A DNA stretch of 62,000 nucleotides from Neocallimastix lanati (nom. inval.) (taxonomy: Eukaryota > Neocallimastigomycota > Neocallimastigomycetes > Neocallimastigales > Neocallimastigaceae): NCBI GenBank assembly GCA_016946835.1, contig JACVTC010000016.1, positions 1,122,501 to 1,184,500 of the forward strand, given 5' to 3'. Under the pieces are notes generated by a model, which saw nothing but the letters and a program-made list of their open reading frames with translations, was not told the origin of the DNA and searched no databases. Position numbers and translations under genes: made by a program. Positions 41,155 through 54,418 of the stretch are shown here, one piece after another; position 1 is the first letter of the stretch; every line of letters starts with the position of its first letter.

Positions 41155-41570
41155 ATGGTAAAAAAAAAAACAAGTGAAATAAAAAAAAAAAAAGTTTTAT
41201 TGGGAAAGAGATGTCTTCAAACCCTCAAAAAGCTAAATAAAACAATTATTTATAAGGAGAATGATTTTGGATTTATTTCAGAAATCAAAAACTTAACATT
41301 TCAATATCTTAAGTATCAATTGGGATTCTTTTGGATTTCTCGAATTAGGTGTGGCTTTAAATTTGACATTAGTATTTCCATTAAAAAGAAAATAGTCTCA
41401 GAAGATTGCCCTAAATGTTGCCCATATTGTGGTGTTAGTGTACCTAGCTTTTCTCACTGGATCTGATACAGATTCCTTTGATAAACACGAATACTGAAAT
41501 TATTTCTCGCAATAATGGACGTGGTGTTATCATCGATAAATGGGAAAAGTTTAGAAATTGTTGCTTCTAA
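41155..41570 (+). pseudogene. Decayed retroelement reverse-transcriptase C-terminus (left)
   Basis: The open frame 41155-41466 begins Lys-rich and reads a Cys-rich end, RIRCGF then DCPKCCPYCGVSVPSFSHWI and a stop. A one-base shift continues as IQIPLINTNTEIISRNNGRG and WEKFRNCCF to the TAA at 41568-41570. A basic region, then R-x-R-x-G, then a CPxCG...HW zinc-knuckle followed by a K-F-R word is the pattern at the C-terminus of many non-LTR retrotransposon ORFs. No RT catalytic motif is present, so this is a fragment. The family call is by pattern only. It is mirrored at 46402-46884. Confidence 0.5.
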
Positions 41571-42077
41571 CTCACTTTTATAATTATATAATATATAAAA
41601 TTTCATTTCATGTATTTTTTTTTTCATTTAAATCATGTAATTTTATTATTATTATTATTATAATTAAATAAAGTTTTCTCTAAAAAAAAAAAAAATAAAT
41701 AAATTAAAAAAAAAATAGGTGTTTTTATTTATAAAATTAAAAATTTTAAAAAGTAATTGATAATTATAATCCTTTTATAATATTAAACATGACTTTATAT
41801 ATATATATATATACTTTTTTTTCTTTTTTTTTTTTTTACTTAATTTTTAACGTTTAAAAATGATAAAAAGTAAATAAATAAGTGTAATTAATCCGTCATA
41901 ATTTTAAAAATTAAATTAATAATTTTCTTTAGTAATTATAAATTTAATTATTTTAGTAGATAAAAAAAAAAATAAAATAGAAATAAAAATAAATAATATT
42001 AACTGTGCATATCATTTCTTTTAGTTATTTTAAATTTTTTATTCTAATTAAAAGTTTCTATTATTATTATTATTATA

Positions 42078-42128
<51 letters not shown>

Positions 42129-43121
42129 ATTATTATTATTATGTATTATTATTCATTATTATTATTCATTATTATTATTATTATGTATTATTATTCATTA
42201 TTATTATTCATTATTATTATTATTCAATATTATTATTATTATCATTTATTCATTATTAGTATTCATTATTATTATTATTATTTATTCATTATTAGTATTC
42301 ATTATTATTATTATTATTTATTCATTATTAGTATTCATTATTATTATTATTATTATTTATTCATTATTAGTATTCATTATTATTATTATTATTATTGAAT
42401 AATTGTTAGCTTTATTAACTTTTGATCTATAATAATATTCCTAATGGAATATTATTATATTATATATTATATATATATATATAATATATTTTCCTTGTAT
42501 ATTATATATATATAATATACAAGGAAAATAAGTGTATGATCTATCTTTCAGTAATGATATAAAACAAATAGATGTAGTAAAAATATTTTGGTATATTTAT
42601 TATGATTTTTATTTTTTTATTTGAGTATACTCTTAATTTTATTCAAATTTATTCACTGATACACTAACTGAAAATAAACGAAAGGTTTATCTATAATAAT
42701 TAAGTACATTATTATAATAATAATAATAAAAAGTTTTTTTTTTTTGCAAGTCCATAACAACTATGAACTATCCATCTATGAACTATCCATATATCCATCT
42801 ATTAAAAATAATAAAAAAAAAATTAAAAATTTTTTTTTATTTTTTATAAAATAAATTAAATTTGAATTCATGGAAAAATAAATAGAAAAAAAAAAAAATA
42901 AAATTTTTTTCATTATGAACTTTAATATTTAATAATTTTATTTTATTCTGAATTTTTTTATATTTAAATTATGTGGATTAATTATTTAATAATTGATATA
43001 TCAAATAATGAATTATATTATATTTAATATATTATAACAACTTACGTTCTTAATTCTTTTGGAAAGAAATCTTTAATATTAATATTAATATTAAGTTTTT
43101 TATTTATTTATTTATTTATTT
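41571..43121. other. Inner part of left arm, repeats
   Basis: (ATT)n of about seven units at 41644-41664. (ATT)n at 42060-42190. Four to five copies of a ~40-bp unit (TTTATTCATTATTAGTATTC plus ATT units) at 42190-42397. An AT-rich palindrome at 42487-42530. No gene. Confidence 0.8.
42487..42530. repeat. 44-bp perfect palindrome
   Basis: TATTTTCCTTGTATATTATA followed by its exact reverse complement, no loop, centre between 42508 and 42509. The right arm keeps only one half (45340-45360). Confidence 0.95.
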
Positions 43122-43510
43122 AAAAAATATTGTTCTATTTATTAAAAAAAAAAAAATTAACAATAAAATAGTAAATTATAGAAACTAATTATAATATACT
43201 AAAGTTCATTAGCTCCAAAATATTTATTCAACTTTAACTATAAACAATTCAAATAAATAAATAAATCTTAAAGTTTTTAAATTTAATTGAAAATTTAACG
43301 TTTTTAAGATGTGGATTGTTAACTACAAGTACCATCACTCTTATTATTAAAAGTAGTAGTGAAGTTACATTATAGTGTATGTTTCCAAATGTTATACCAT
43401 ACGTTCTTATGCATATATTTTAATTTTATTTTAAAAATTATGGGTTTAAATAAAAATAAGTATTTATCTTTATTATTAACAACTATTGTATTCTTAAAAT
43501 AAGTTACTAT

Positions 43511-43549
<39 letters not shown>

Positions 43550-43815
43550 ATATGCTTTATAGTTATTTAAAAGATATTTTTATTTTTCCAAATTGAAATA
43601 GAATAAGAAGGGGTGAAAATATTTTCAAAAGAATGCTTATTCATTTTAAAGCATTCTTATATTAATAGATACTATAATTATATTATTATTATTTGAAAAT
43701 ACTTTATATGTTCTATATAAATTATTATTATTATTATTAGTATTATTTATTTTTAATATTATTATTAAATCAATAAAGATTTTCTAAAAGTAATACTAAT
43801 AATAGCAATGTAGTT

Positions 43816-43848
<33 letters not shown>

Positions 43849-44735
43849 TGATGCTATTAAATTGAATAAGATATATGATTTCAAATTATATTGTTAAAAG
43901 TAGTCTATAAAATTAAATTATAATATGGAGTATTTTCCGTATGTGGCTTGCTTATAATAAAATAAGTAATAATTAAATAAATAATAAATATTCTTTTTTA
44001 TATATTATTTATTGATATTCAACTATAAAAATAATTTTTTATAATCCTTTTTTAATAGAATATATTATTATTTCTTTTGAAATAGTTATTTAATAATATT
44101 TAATTGAAAAATATATTATTATTTCTTTTAAAAATAATAATTATTGATATATTTATGATTGTATAGAATATCTTAAAAATGTATGGCTTTATATAAAAAT
44201 ATATATACGCCACATTGTGAAATGCACGTTACCAAAAAAATATACCTAACCAATATATAAAAATTAAAATAAACCTAACCAATTTATAAGAATAAAAAAT
44301 ATATTAAATATTTATTTAATATTTATTATTTAATAAAATGTTTTTTTTTTTTTTTTGATGATAAATAATTCAATTTTTGTTAAATTAAAATTAATTTAAT
44401 TTTTCTAATTCAAAATTTGGTAAATCCTACCAAAAAAAAAAAAAAAAAAAAAAAAGATTATAAAATAGAGTTTTTTCTTTTTTTTTTTTTTTTTTTTTTA
44501 AAGAAAAATTTTATTGGTATAAAAATTAACACTTTTTTTTTTTTTTTTTTTTTTTTTTAGAGAAACTTTAATCATCTTTTAGTAATAGAAATTCAACTTA
44601 AATTCAATTTAATATTTTTTAGTTATAAAAACTCTTATTAATATTTATTAATATCTATATATATAATTATAAATTATGGTTCATAAAATAGCTTTTATTC
44701 AGTAAAGTTATTTTTATATAGTTGTATTATAATTG
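43122..44735. other. Unique centre of the palindrome
   Basis: About 1.6 kb with no mirror counterpart: AT-rich DNA with T and A runs (43518-43547, 43815-43840, 44430-44457, 44475-44500, 44531-44559). It has a few more complex words (around 43316-43400 and 44205-44280) but no coding frame. Copied arms on both sides end in (TTTA)n. Confidence 0.8.
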
Positions 44736-45411
44736 AATAAATAAATAAATAAATAAATAAATAAAAAACTTAATATTAATATTAAAGATTTCTTTCCAAA
44801 AGAATTAAGAACGTAAGTTATTATAATATATTAAATATAATATAATTCATTATTTGATATATCAATTATTAAATAATTAATCCACATAATTTAAATATAA
44901 AAAAATTCAGAATAAAATAAAATTATTAGATATTAAAGTTCATAATGAAAAAAATTTTATTTTTTTTTTTCTATTTATTTTTCCATGAATTCAAATTTAA
45001 TTTATCTAATAAAAAATAAAAAAAAAATTTTTAATTTTTTTTTTATTATTTTTAATAGATGGATAGATGGATAGTTCATAGATGGATAGTTCATAGTTGT
45101 TATGGACTTGTAAAAAAAAAAACTTTTTATTATTATTATTATTATAATGTACTTAATTACTATAGATAAACTTTTCGTTTATTTTCAGTTAGTGTATCAG
45201 TGAATAAATTTGAATAAAATTAAGAGTATACTCAATTAAAAAAATAAAAATCATAATAAATATACCAAAATATTTTTACTACATCTATTTGTTTTATATC
45301 ATTACTTATTAAATACTGAAAGATAGATCATACACTTATTTTCCTTGTATACTTGTATATCATATTCCATTAGGAATATTATTATAGATCAAAACTTAAT
45401 AAAGCTAACAA

Positions 45412-45605
45412 TTATTCAATAATAATAATAATAATGAATACTAATAATGAATAAATAATAATAATAATGAATACTAATAATGAATAAATAATAATAATAA
45501 TAATAATGAATACTAATAATGAATAAATAATAATAATAATAATAATAATGAATAATAATAATAATGAATAATAATACATAATAATAATAATTATAATAAT
45601 AATAA

Positions 45606-45636
<31 letters not shown>

Positions 45637-45675
45637 TAAATAATAATAATTATAATAATAATAATAATAGAAACT
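45412..45675. repeat. (AAT)n compound array, right arm
   Basis: Mirror of 42060-42397: ~40-bp units with AATACTAATAATGAATAAAT followed by AAT runs, with different copy numbers and unit lengths from the left. Confidence 0.9.
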
Positions 45676-46070
45676 TTTAATTAGTATAAAAAATTTAAAA
45701 TAACTAAAAGAAATGATATGCACAGTTAATATTATTTATTTTTATTTCTATTTTAATTTTTTTTTTATCTATTAAAATAATTAAATTTATAATTATTAAA
45801 GAAATTTATTAATTTAATTTTTAAAATTATAACGGATTAATTACACTTATTTATTTACTTTTTATCATTTTTAAACGTTAAAAATTAAGTAAAAAAAAAA
45901 AAAAAAGAAAAAAAAAGTATATATATATATACATATAAAGTCATGTTTAATATTATAAAAGGATTATAGATTATAAATATCAATTACTTTTTAAAATTTT
46001 TAATTTTAAATAAAAACACCTATTTTTTTTTTTTATTTTATTTTTTTTTTAGAGAAAACTTTATTTAATT

Positions 46071-46332
<262 letters not shown>

Positions 46333-46401
46333 TTACATGATTTAAATAAAAAAAAAATACATGAAATGAAATTTTATATATTATATAATTATAAAAGTGT
46401 A

Positions 46402-46884
46402 TTAGAAGCAATAATTTCTAAACTTTTCCCATATATCGATGATAACACCACGTCCATTATTGCGAGAAATAATTTCAGTATTCGTGTTTATCAAAGGAAT
46501 CTGTATCAGATCCAATGAGAAAAGCTAGGTACACTAACACCACAATATGGGCAACATTTAGGGCAATCTTCTGAGACTATTTTCCTTTTAATGGAAATAC
46601 TAATGTCAAATTTAAAGCCACACCTTATTCGAGAAATCCAAAAGAATCCCAATTGATACTTAAGATATTGAAATGTTAAGTTTTTGATTTCTGAAATAAA
46701 TCCAAAAGAATCCCAATTGATACTTAAGATATTGAAATGTTAAGTTTTTGATTTCTGAAATAAATCCAAAATCATTCTCCTTATAAATAATTGTTTTATT
46801 TAGCTTTTTGAGGGTTTGAAGACATCTCTTTCCCAATAAAACTTTTTTTTTTTTTTTTATTTCACTTGTTTTTTTTTTTACCAT
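46402..46884 (-). pseudogene. Decayed retroelement RT C-terminus (right)
   Basis: Mirror of 41155-41570. It carries a 64-bp tandem duplication (units starting at 46637 and 46701), bounded by the microhomology TTTTGGATTT on the coding strand. Since 64 is not a multiple of three, it breaks the frame before the Cys-rich end. The zinc-knuckle-like part (rc of 46500-46570) and the one-base shift after HWI are otherwise shared with the left, so the relic was dead before duplication. Confidence 0.5.
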
Positions 46885-47278
46885 TTAATTTCTTATCCAA
46901 AGTCCTTGATTCTTTAGTTCCATGAGTAATGTGACATAATAGGAATACTATTAGTGAGATTGATTAATAATATATGATGAGTAAAAACTCCTATTTAATT
47001 TTAATTATACACTTTAAATTTTTAATTATTATTATTATTATTATTTTTTTATAAGATTTTAAAATTTATTACTCTAATTTTTTTTTATAGCATTGTTTTG
47101 TTTCAAATGAAAATAAAAAAAATGATAAGTTTATATATATATATATATATATCTTATTTTAAGAGTTACATTAATAACTAAGATATAAATGATATTACAT
47201 GGATAATATTGATTAGATAATATTATAAGAATAACATACATATATTTAATAATAAATTATTTAATAAAAAAATTTTCA

Positions 47279-47364
47279 AAAAAAAAAAAAAAAAAAAAAG
47301 AAAATAAATATATCTAAAATATATTATATATATATATATATATATATTTTAGATATATTTATTT

Positions 47365-47403
<39 letters not shown>
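47279..47403. repeat. Long hairpin 3' of gene N (right)
   Basis: Same structure as 40644-40766, with a longer T side (about 37 T). Confidence 0.95.
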
Positions 47404-47406
<3 letters not shown>

Positions 47407-47554
47407 GATTTTTGATATTTTAAATAATTATAAGTATTAGAAATATATAATTATTAAAACTTTTTTTATTTTTTTATTTTTTTTTTTTATTTTCTATTTT
47501 TTTTTGTTTTTTATTTAAAGATAAAGATCATCATCATACTGATTTATATGTTCA

Positions 47555-48067
47555 TCAATAAAAATCTGGTATAGAGATGCCTCCGCCAATTAAATCCATG
47601 CCTAATCTGACAAAATCGACCACTAAAGAAGCTGTCTGTATAAAGTTAGAAGTGGTGTTGTGGTTAGAAGTTTGTGGTTGCTGGTTATAAGGTTGTGGTC
47701 CATAGTTAGAAGTGGCGGTAAATGAATTCAGCTTCTTAATCTTCTTCCTCTTCTTAAGTTCACTTTTAAAAGCCTTATATCCTTCAAGAGCAGCTTTTCC
47801 AATAATATTACTAATGCCGCGTTCTCGAAAATCGTCTGGTTCAATTAATCCTCTGCGTTGAGCCTCTTCAATATTATAGATATTACCATATTCATCTTCA
47901 ACGTAATCAAAATCTTCATCATCATCGGAAACATATACATATTCATATTCATCCATCCTTTGGATATTATTACAAAATCGACAACCTGCATTAAAACCTC
48001 TATTAGCAAAAGCACCTTCTTGTTGATATGGTGAGCAACCACCTCTTGTTTGTGGCATTTGATTCAT
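47555..48067 (-). CDS. Gene N, right copy
   Basis: 170 codons, ATG intact (48065-48067). Same layout as the left copy but with one SNYGPQP repeat instead of three, an inserted CRF at the first Cys region (AGCRFCNN), a more acidic tyrosine block (VSDDDEDFDYVEDEYG) and a few substitutions. The core from YGNIYNIEEAQRRG to KAFKSELKK is identical to the left copy apart from one lost Lys in the basic stretch. All length changes are whole codons and the frame is open, which suggests selection on the protein in both arms. Confidence 0.75.
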   Translation of the reverse strand: MNQMPQTRGGCSPYQQEGAFANRGFNAGCRFCNNIQRMDEYEYVYVSDDDEDFDYVEDEYGNIYNIEEAQRRGLIEPDDFRERGISNIIGKAALEGYKAFKSELKKRKKIKKLNSFTATSNYGPQPYNQQPQTSNHNTTSNFIQTASLVVDFVRLGMDLIGGGISIPDFY

Positions 48068-49541
48068 TTTTATTAGTTATTCTGGATTTGTTTTAATAAT
48101 TTGTTTTTTTTGGTATATCTATATAATTAAAAATTACTTTTTAAAGTTTGTTTCTCTTTTATTTATAAATATAAATTAGTTCATGCTTTAAATTAATTTT
48201 TTTTTGATATTTTTCTTTTTGTATATTAAATTAATAAATAATATGAAATAATAGAAAACAAATTAAAGAAAAAATACTTCAAATTATCCTTTTTTTCTTC
48301 TTATTAAATCTTCTTGTAAACTAAATCTTTTTTTTTTTTTTTTTTTTGTATTAAATCTTTTTCTTTTTGTATATTGAATTAATAACTAATATGAAATTAG
48401 GGTATGAAATTAATAATAAAAAAAAAAAATTAAGAAATTAAAACCCCTTTATATATTTTTTTTTTCTTTGTTATTAAATATTTTAATCATATTAAATATT
48501 TTAAATTAAATATTATAATTTTATGAATAATTCATTAATAAATGTAATGAAAAAACTAAAATTAATATCATTTTTTAAGAATTCTATTTAATTTAAATAT
48601 TATTTGTTTAGGTTAACAAATTTTAATAACATAAAGAAAAATATATTACAATGTAATAAAATAATAATAATTTATTAATAATCAGTAATATTATCATATT
48701 TATATATTTATTATGAATATATTACTATATATTTTATTATTTTATAATAAGTTTAATAATAAAGTTTAATAAATAAATAAGTAATAAATAAATAAATAGA
48801 TAATAAATAAATAAATAAATAAATAAAAATAAATAAATAAAAAATAAAAAATAAAAAATAAATAAATGGCTTGCAAAAAAAAATAATAAACATTAATTTT
48901 TAAAGTTTATTATTTATAATGGAAAAGCAAAATATTAAAATGAAATATTTATAGATTAGATGGTATCTGTATAGTTTTTATAATAAAATAATATATAATT
49001 AATATAAATATATAAATGAATAAATATATAAATATATATATAAATGATTATATAAATAAATATATAATAAATAAATATATAATAAATAAATAGATATATA
49101 AATATATAAATTTATAAATATATATAAATGTATTAATATATAAATAAATATATAAATAAACATATAAATAAATATATAAATAGAAATATAAATAAATAAA
49201 TCAATAGATATATAAATAAATAAATAAATAAATTAGTAGTTGTATTATTAAAATAATTATAAATTTTATTATTATTATTTATTTATTTTTTTTTATTACA
49301 TTTTAATACTATAAAAATTTTTTATTAATTCTATTTATTATTCATTTATACTTTCTCCATAATATGATAATTTTTTCTTACATTATAAATGATTCATTCA
49401 TTATATGTTTATGAAATTATTTACTTCCTTTTTTTTTGTTATTAATATATTATTTGTGAAATTATAGCAAATTTTTTATTTACACAATAAATAAATAAAT
49501 AAAAAGAATAAAGTTATTATTAAAATATTTAATATTATTAA

Positions 49542-49585
<44 letters not shown>

Positions 49586-49829
49586 AAAAAGTATAAATAG
49601 ATATTACTTTTTCTTTATTATTTTTTTTATTTCTTTTTTTTTTCATATTCATTATTAATTTAGTATATAAAAAGAAAATTTTAAAAAAATAAAATATAAA
49701 AAAAAATTAATATTAAAGCAAGAACTTATTTATACTTCTGAATAAAGGAGAAACAAATTTTAATAAGTAATTATTAATTATATAGATATATCAAAAAACA
49801 AATTATTAAAACAAATCGAGTAAATAAAA
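48068..49829. promoter_or_regulatory. Shared divergent upstream region of N and M, right arm
   Basis: Mirror of 38121-39941 with the same homologous ~140-bp ends and a low-complexity ATAAATAAATAT centre (48740-49250). The M-side leader reads CAAATCGAGTAAATAAAAGT; compared with the left copy it has lost part of the AATAATTAAAT spacer just before the start. Confidence 0.5.
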
Positions 49830-50096
49830 GTGTATCAAAGGCTACATCGAAATGGTAATAGAAGACATAGAATTATTAAATTATTAATTGGAGGAGCTAT
49901 TATTGGAGGAATTATAGTTTTTGCAAAACATATCAAGAAGGAGATTAAGAAGCAAATGCAAGAAGCCACTACTTCCAATAAACCACCATCACGAAAAGTT
50001 CATACCCAACCTCAACAAGGCAAGCATGGACAAAGTGGAAAAAGTCATAATGGCAATGGAGGAGGTCCAGGAGGTTTTGATGGAGTAGCTTGGTGA
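49830..50096 (+). pseudogene. Gene M, right copy, start codon lost
   Basis: Frame and length (88 codons) match the left copy with few changes (SRKVH for SQKIH, GKSHNGNGG for GKNHNGNEG), but the first codon is GTG instead of ATG. The next in-frame ATG is codon 44, after the hydrophobic helix, so a product from it would lack the membrane segment. Nuclear genes rarely start at GTG. The rest of the frame is undamaged, so the loss is recent, or another start mechanism is used. Confidence 0.75.
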
Positions 50097-52795
50097 ATAA
50101 AAACAAATAAAAATAAAAATAAATGAATGTTCTAAAAATTATAAATTTCTAATGTTTATAATTATTTTAAAATACTAAAAAATCATTAAAAAATTAGATA
50201 TATCTTATATCTATCTATCTGTCTGTCTATCTGTATATATATATATATATATTTTTAGAAAATAATTAAAATCATTTTTATTATGTATTTTTTTTCTTTA
50301 GTATAGAATTATTTACTAATTATAAATATTTGTACTTTAATTACTGTTACTCTTTAAAATTTTTTTGTAAACTTTATTTTTCATTTTTTATCATTATTTT
50401 AAACAATATTATGAAAAATAAAAAAAAAAAGAAATAAATATTAAATTCATAAATATAAAAAAAAATAATGTATTAAATAGGTGAATCATTCATTCAAAAA
50501 TAAGTGTTTTATACGAAGTGAGAATTTTATTAAATAATAACTGAGTATGATACATTTTTAAAAAATATATATATTTTTTTCATAATTATATACATATATG
50601 TATTTATATATATTTTTTTTATGGAAATATATAATAATTAGTGATTAATAATAAAATTATGAAAAATAATTGTGTTCATAAGTTAATTAAATTAAATAAG
50701 TTTTTTTTTTTTTTTAAATAATAAAAAATTAAAAAATAAAATATTGTTGGAATTAATAAAAAATAAAAATAAAAAATTATTATATTTAATTATTATTAAC
50801 TTATAATATTTATAATTAGCTTTTTTATATTTTATTTTTTTTTTAATTAATAATTATTTTATTTAAGAAAATTGATAATAAAACTTCAATTTAATTATAA
50901 ATATATAGTAATAATATAGTTAATATAAATGTAAATATATATGTATTTTTTTTTTTTTTTTTTTTAATTATCAAAACTTTAAGAATAAAATTAATCATTA
51001 ATCAGAGTCACTCTTTGTAGGTGAGGTTTGTTGCATTGACTTTTTATATGAATTTATTTATACACTTTATATTTTGAATATATTACTTTTTATTTTACAT
51101 TATTGTTTAAAATTAATTTGGACATAATAATATTTTTTATTAATTGTTTTTTAAATAATTTTTACATTAATTAATTAATAACTAATGATAAATAAAAAAC
51201 TCATAATAAATAAATTAATTTTCTTTACTTATTTATTAATTATTGCTATAAAAAAAACTTTATTTTATATAAAAATTGAAAAATAAAATTATTTAATAAT
51301 GTTTAATAGATAATAAAATAAAATATTCAACATATTATAATACAATACTTAATATATATTTAAAAAGAGAAACTCATTTATATTATTTAAAAAAAAACAC
51401 AAAGATTAGAATTAGATTAGAATTCCCAATAGTTGTGGATATATATATTAAAAAAAAAATCAAATCAAATAAAATAAAATTAATTATTTTTATTTTTATT
51501 GGTAAATGATACAAAAATTTATATTATTTTAAGTTTATAAATTTTGTATTCTAAAGTTGCCTTTAATTCTTATTTTTAAAAGAGAATTATTTTACAACTT
51601 TTTATAAAATAAAAATAAATAATATTTGATTATTTATTTTTTTATAAATAACACAAAACAAATATAACAAAAATATAAAATAAATATTTAAAACTTTTAT
51701 TTATTTTATTTTTGTTAATACATCAAAAATACCATAAAAGTAGTTTAAAGTATATTTTATTAAAAAATATAACTTTTATTTATTAACTAAGTAGCCTTTG
51801 TAACTTTTCTCTCTAATTTTAAAAGTTCCTTTTTTTTTTTTTTTTTTTTTTTTTATTTATTTATTTAATAAATTTCATTTTTTTTAAGAATAATAAAGTT
51901 TTTAATATTTATATATTTTTAGAAATATAATATATTTTAATATATTATATTATATCATAAAAATATAATTTTAATATATACATTTAATAATTTGTGTACA
52001 ATTTGTATTTGTTTATTTTTTTATAAAAATTCATGAAATTTTTATAATTCTTTATCAGTAAATATTAATTAATTAAATTTTTTTGGTAGATTCTACTGTG
52101 ATATATAGCAGCTTATTTAAATTTTTTAATTATTTATATTTATTATTATTATAAATAAAATATATTATTAATATTATTAATATCAATATTAAAAATTTTT
52201 ATTATTTTATTACATAACAATAATTATTGTAATAAATTTCATTGAATTTTTTTTTTTTCAAACTATTACATTATAAATGATTAATTTTTTGCAGAAAACT
52301 ATTTATAATCATAATTATTTTATTTTTTACTTTTATTTTATATGAATTATATTTAAAAATAAAAGTAATAAGTATTATGAACATTCTAATATATTATAGT
52401 GAAAAAAATTATTCATTATTAATATTTAATTATGATAATTATTTTATTATAAAATTTACCTTGAAAAATTAAATTATTAATATTATCAAAATATGAAGCT
52501 TCAAAACAAAGGATTAATAGAACCAAGAGTGTCAACGTTGAAAATTCAGTAAGGCAATGCGAATCAGTGAATGAAGTTGAATGAAAATATTAAGGTTTTT
52601 TGAATATTTAAAACCATATGATTTTTAGCATATATTTGTATAAAATCCATATCATTTTATATTTATTAATATAGGCTCAAGAAATTATATTCTCAATGTC
52701 TTTGAAGGGAGAAGACCATAATTTCTTTCAAATAGTCAATTTAAACTCTAATCCTGTATAAGAATTCCTTTTAAAAAGACATCTTATAATGTGGA
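50097..52795. other. Right-arm spacer, mirror of copy B
   Basis: AT-rich, mirror of 35695-37850. An exon-like plus-strand piece at 52675-52760 (after an ATAG) reads EIIFSMSLKGEDHNFFQIVN. A second relic at 52497-52540 resembles the GL(I/V)EP motif of N. Confidence 0.7.
51508..52057. mobile_element. 550-bp insertion with GTAAAT target duplication, right arm only
   Basis: The left arm reads continuously through this point (36421-36436). In the right arm, GTAAAT occurs at 51502-51507 and again at 52058-52063, with 550 bp between. The ends have a weak inverted similarity (GATACAAAAATT versus TGATAAAGAATT read inward). There is no coding capacity. It is probably a non-autonomous element; the superfamily is unknown. 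Confidence 0.7.
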
Positions 52796-54418
52796 GGTGA
52801 GGTTTGCTGCATTGACTTTTTTTATGAATTTATTTATATACTTTACTTTGAATATTACTTTTTATTTCACATTATTATTTAAAATATTATTATGGTTAAT
52901 TTGAATAATTTAATTTTGTATCTTCTAAATAATATACATGCAACTCTAAAATAAATAAATAAAGTTAATTTATTTATTTATTTATTTATTACATGTATAT
53001 TATTTAAAAACATAAAAAACACAAAGATAGAGTTAATCCATTGGTAATAAATTAAATTTTTTTTTGGTAGATTCTATGATATAAAATGAAATATTCAAAC
53101 TTTAATAATTAATATAAAATGTTTTTTACTTTTCAAGCATAAATTAAATTTAAATATATTGATTTAATAATTGATATACGGTTTATGTGCTATTTAATTT
53201 ATACTTTGTTTAGTTATATATTATAATATAATTAAATATATATAGATATTATGACTCATCATGTCATATGCACATATATAATTATATTATAATATATAAA
53301 ATATAATAAAATTATTAAATTAAATAGCGTCTATTAATATATTATAAAATATATATTAATATATCATTTCAAGAAATTATTATAAAAATTATTAGTTTAC
53401 AGAAAAGATATTAAGTTTCCATATTTAGTAATTATTATAAAATATACATATTATGGCAACTTAATTTGTTTTATATCATAATGTTCTTAATATGTGGCTT
53501 GAATTCTAAATATTAATTATAGTTATAATTAATAAATTAGAAATAATAAATTTTATGAACATAAATCTTTCTTAATATATTTATTAAATATTTCTGTAAA
53601 CAATAATAATTATTAATATTTATAATACTAAAACATAAAAACTCATTAGATTTTAAATTTAATTACAAGAATTAATTAAATAGTTTAGTATAAGCAAAAA
53701 TAACATAAAAATGAAACATTTCTCTGAATTTAGAAAAGTGTGAAAGAAAGTTGTTAGATAGATTTAAATGTGTAGTCAAAAATAATTATTTTACCTGAAA
53801 AAAATATATATAATCCAAATAATAAAATTAAATAAATAAATTAATAATTTAATAATACTTTAATAAGTTTAAAAAATAAATCCCAACTATTCCTCGAACC
53901 AAGGGTTATACATCATCTATTAATATAATATTATGATATATAGCTTTGTTTTTAGTTTATTTAATTTTTTTTTAATTATTTAAATTATTATTATTAATAA
54001 ATAAATAGAATATAAATTATTTTTAATATTAGTAATATCAATATTAAAAATTATTATTATTTTATTACATTTTATTACATTACAAGAATTATTGTATAAT
54101 ATTTTATTTTAAATTTTTTTTATTATAATTTTTACATTATAAATGACTAATATTTAGGAGAAAACTATAAAAATTCTTAGAATATGATATTTAATTAATT
54201 CATACTATTTTTAAAATTTTTAATTATTATATTTTTCTTTTCTTTTTTTTTTTTTTTGGAAGAATTATTTTTAAAAAAAGGAAGTAATGAATACTATGAA
54301 TATTCCATTATATTATAATGAAAAAAAAAATTATTCACTATTAATATATAATTATGATAATTTTATTATTATAAAATTTGCCTTTAAAAATTAAATTATT
54401 AATATTATCAAAGTATTG
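52796..54418. other. Right-arm spacer, mirror of 34066-35694
   Basis: AT-rich, no gene. It follows the left arm with many small indels. Confidence 0.7.

Larger units (their letters stand above)
33770..43121. repeat. Left arm of giant imperfect palindrome
   Basis: It is the reverse complement of 44736-54704 and carries in order P (minus), M (minus), N (plus) and the RT relic (plus). The inner end is a (TTTA)n tract at about 43100-43121. The outer end is gene P. Arms match over most of their length, including non-coding DNA, with many small indels. Confidence 0.95.

Noticed and set aside
42005-42398. Tyr/Ile-rich frames in the left arm
   Set aside because: ATT-based tandem repeats.
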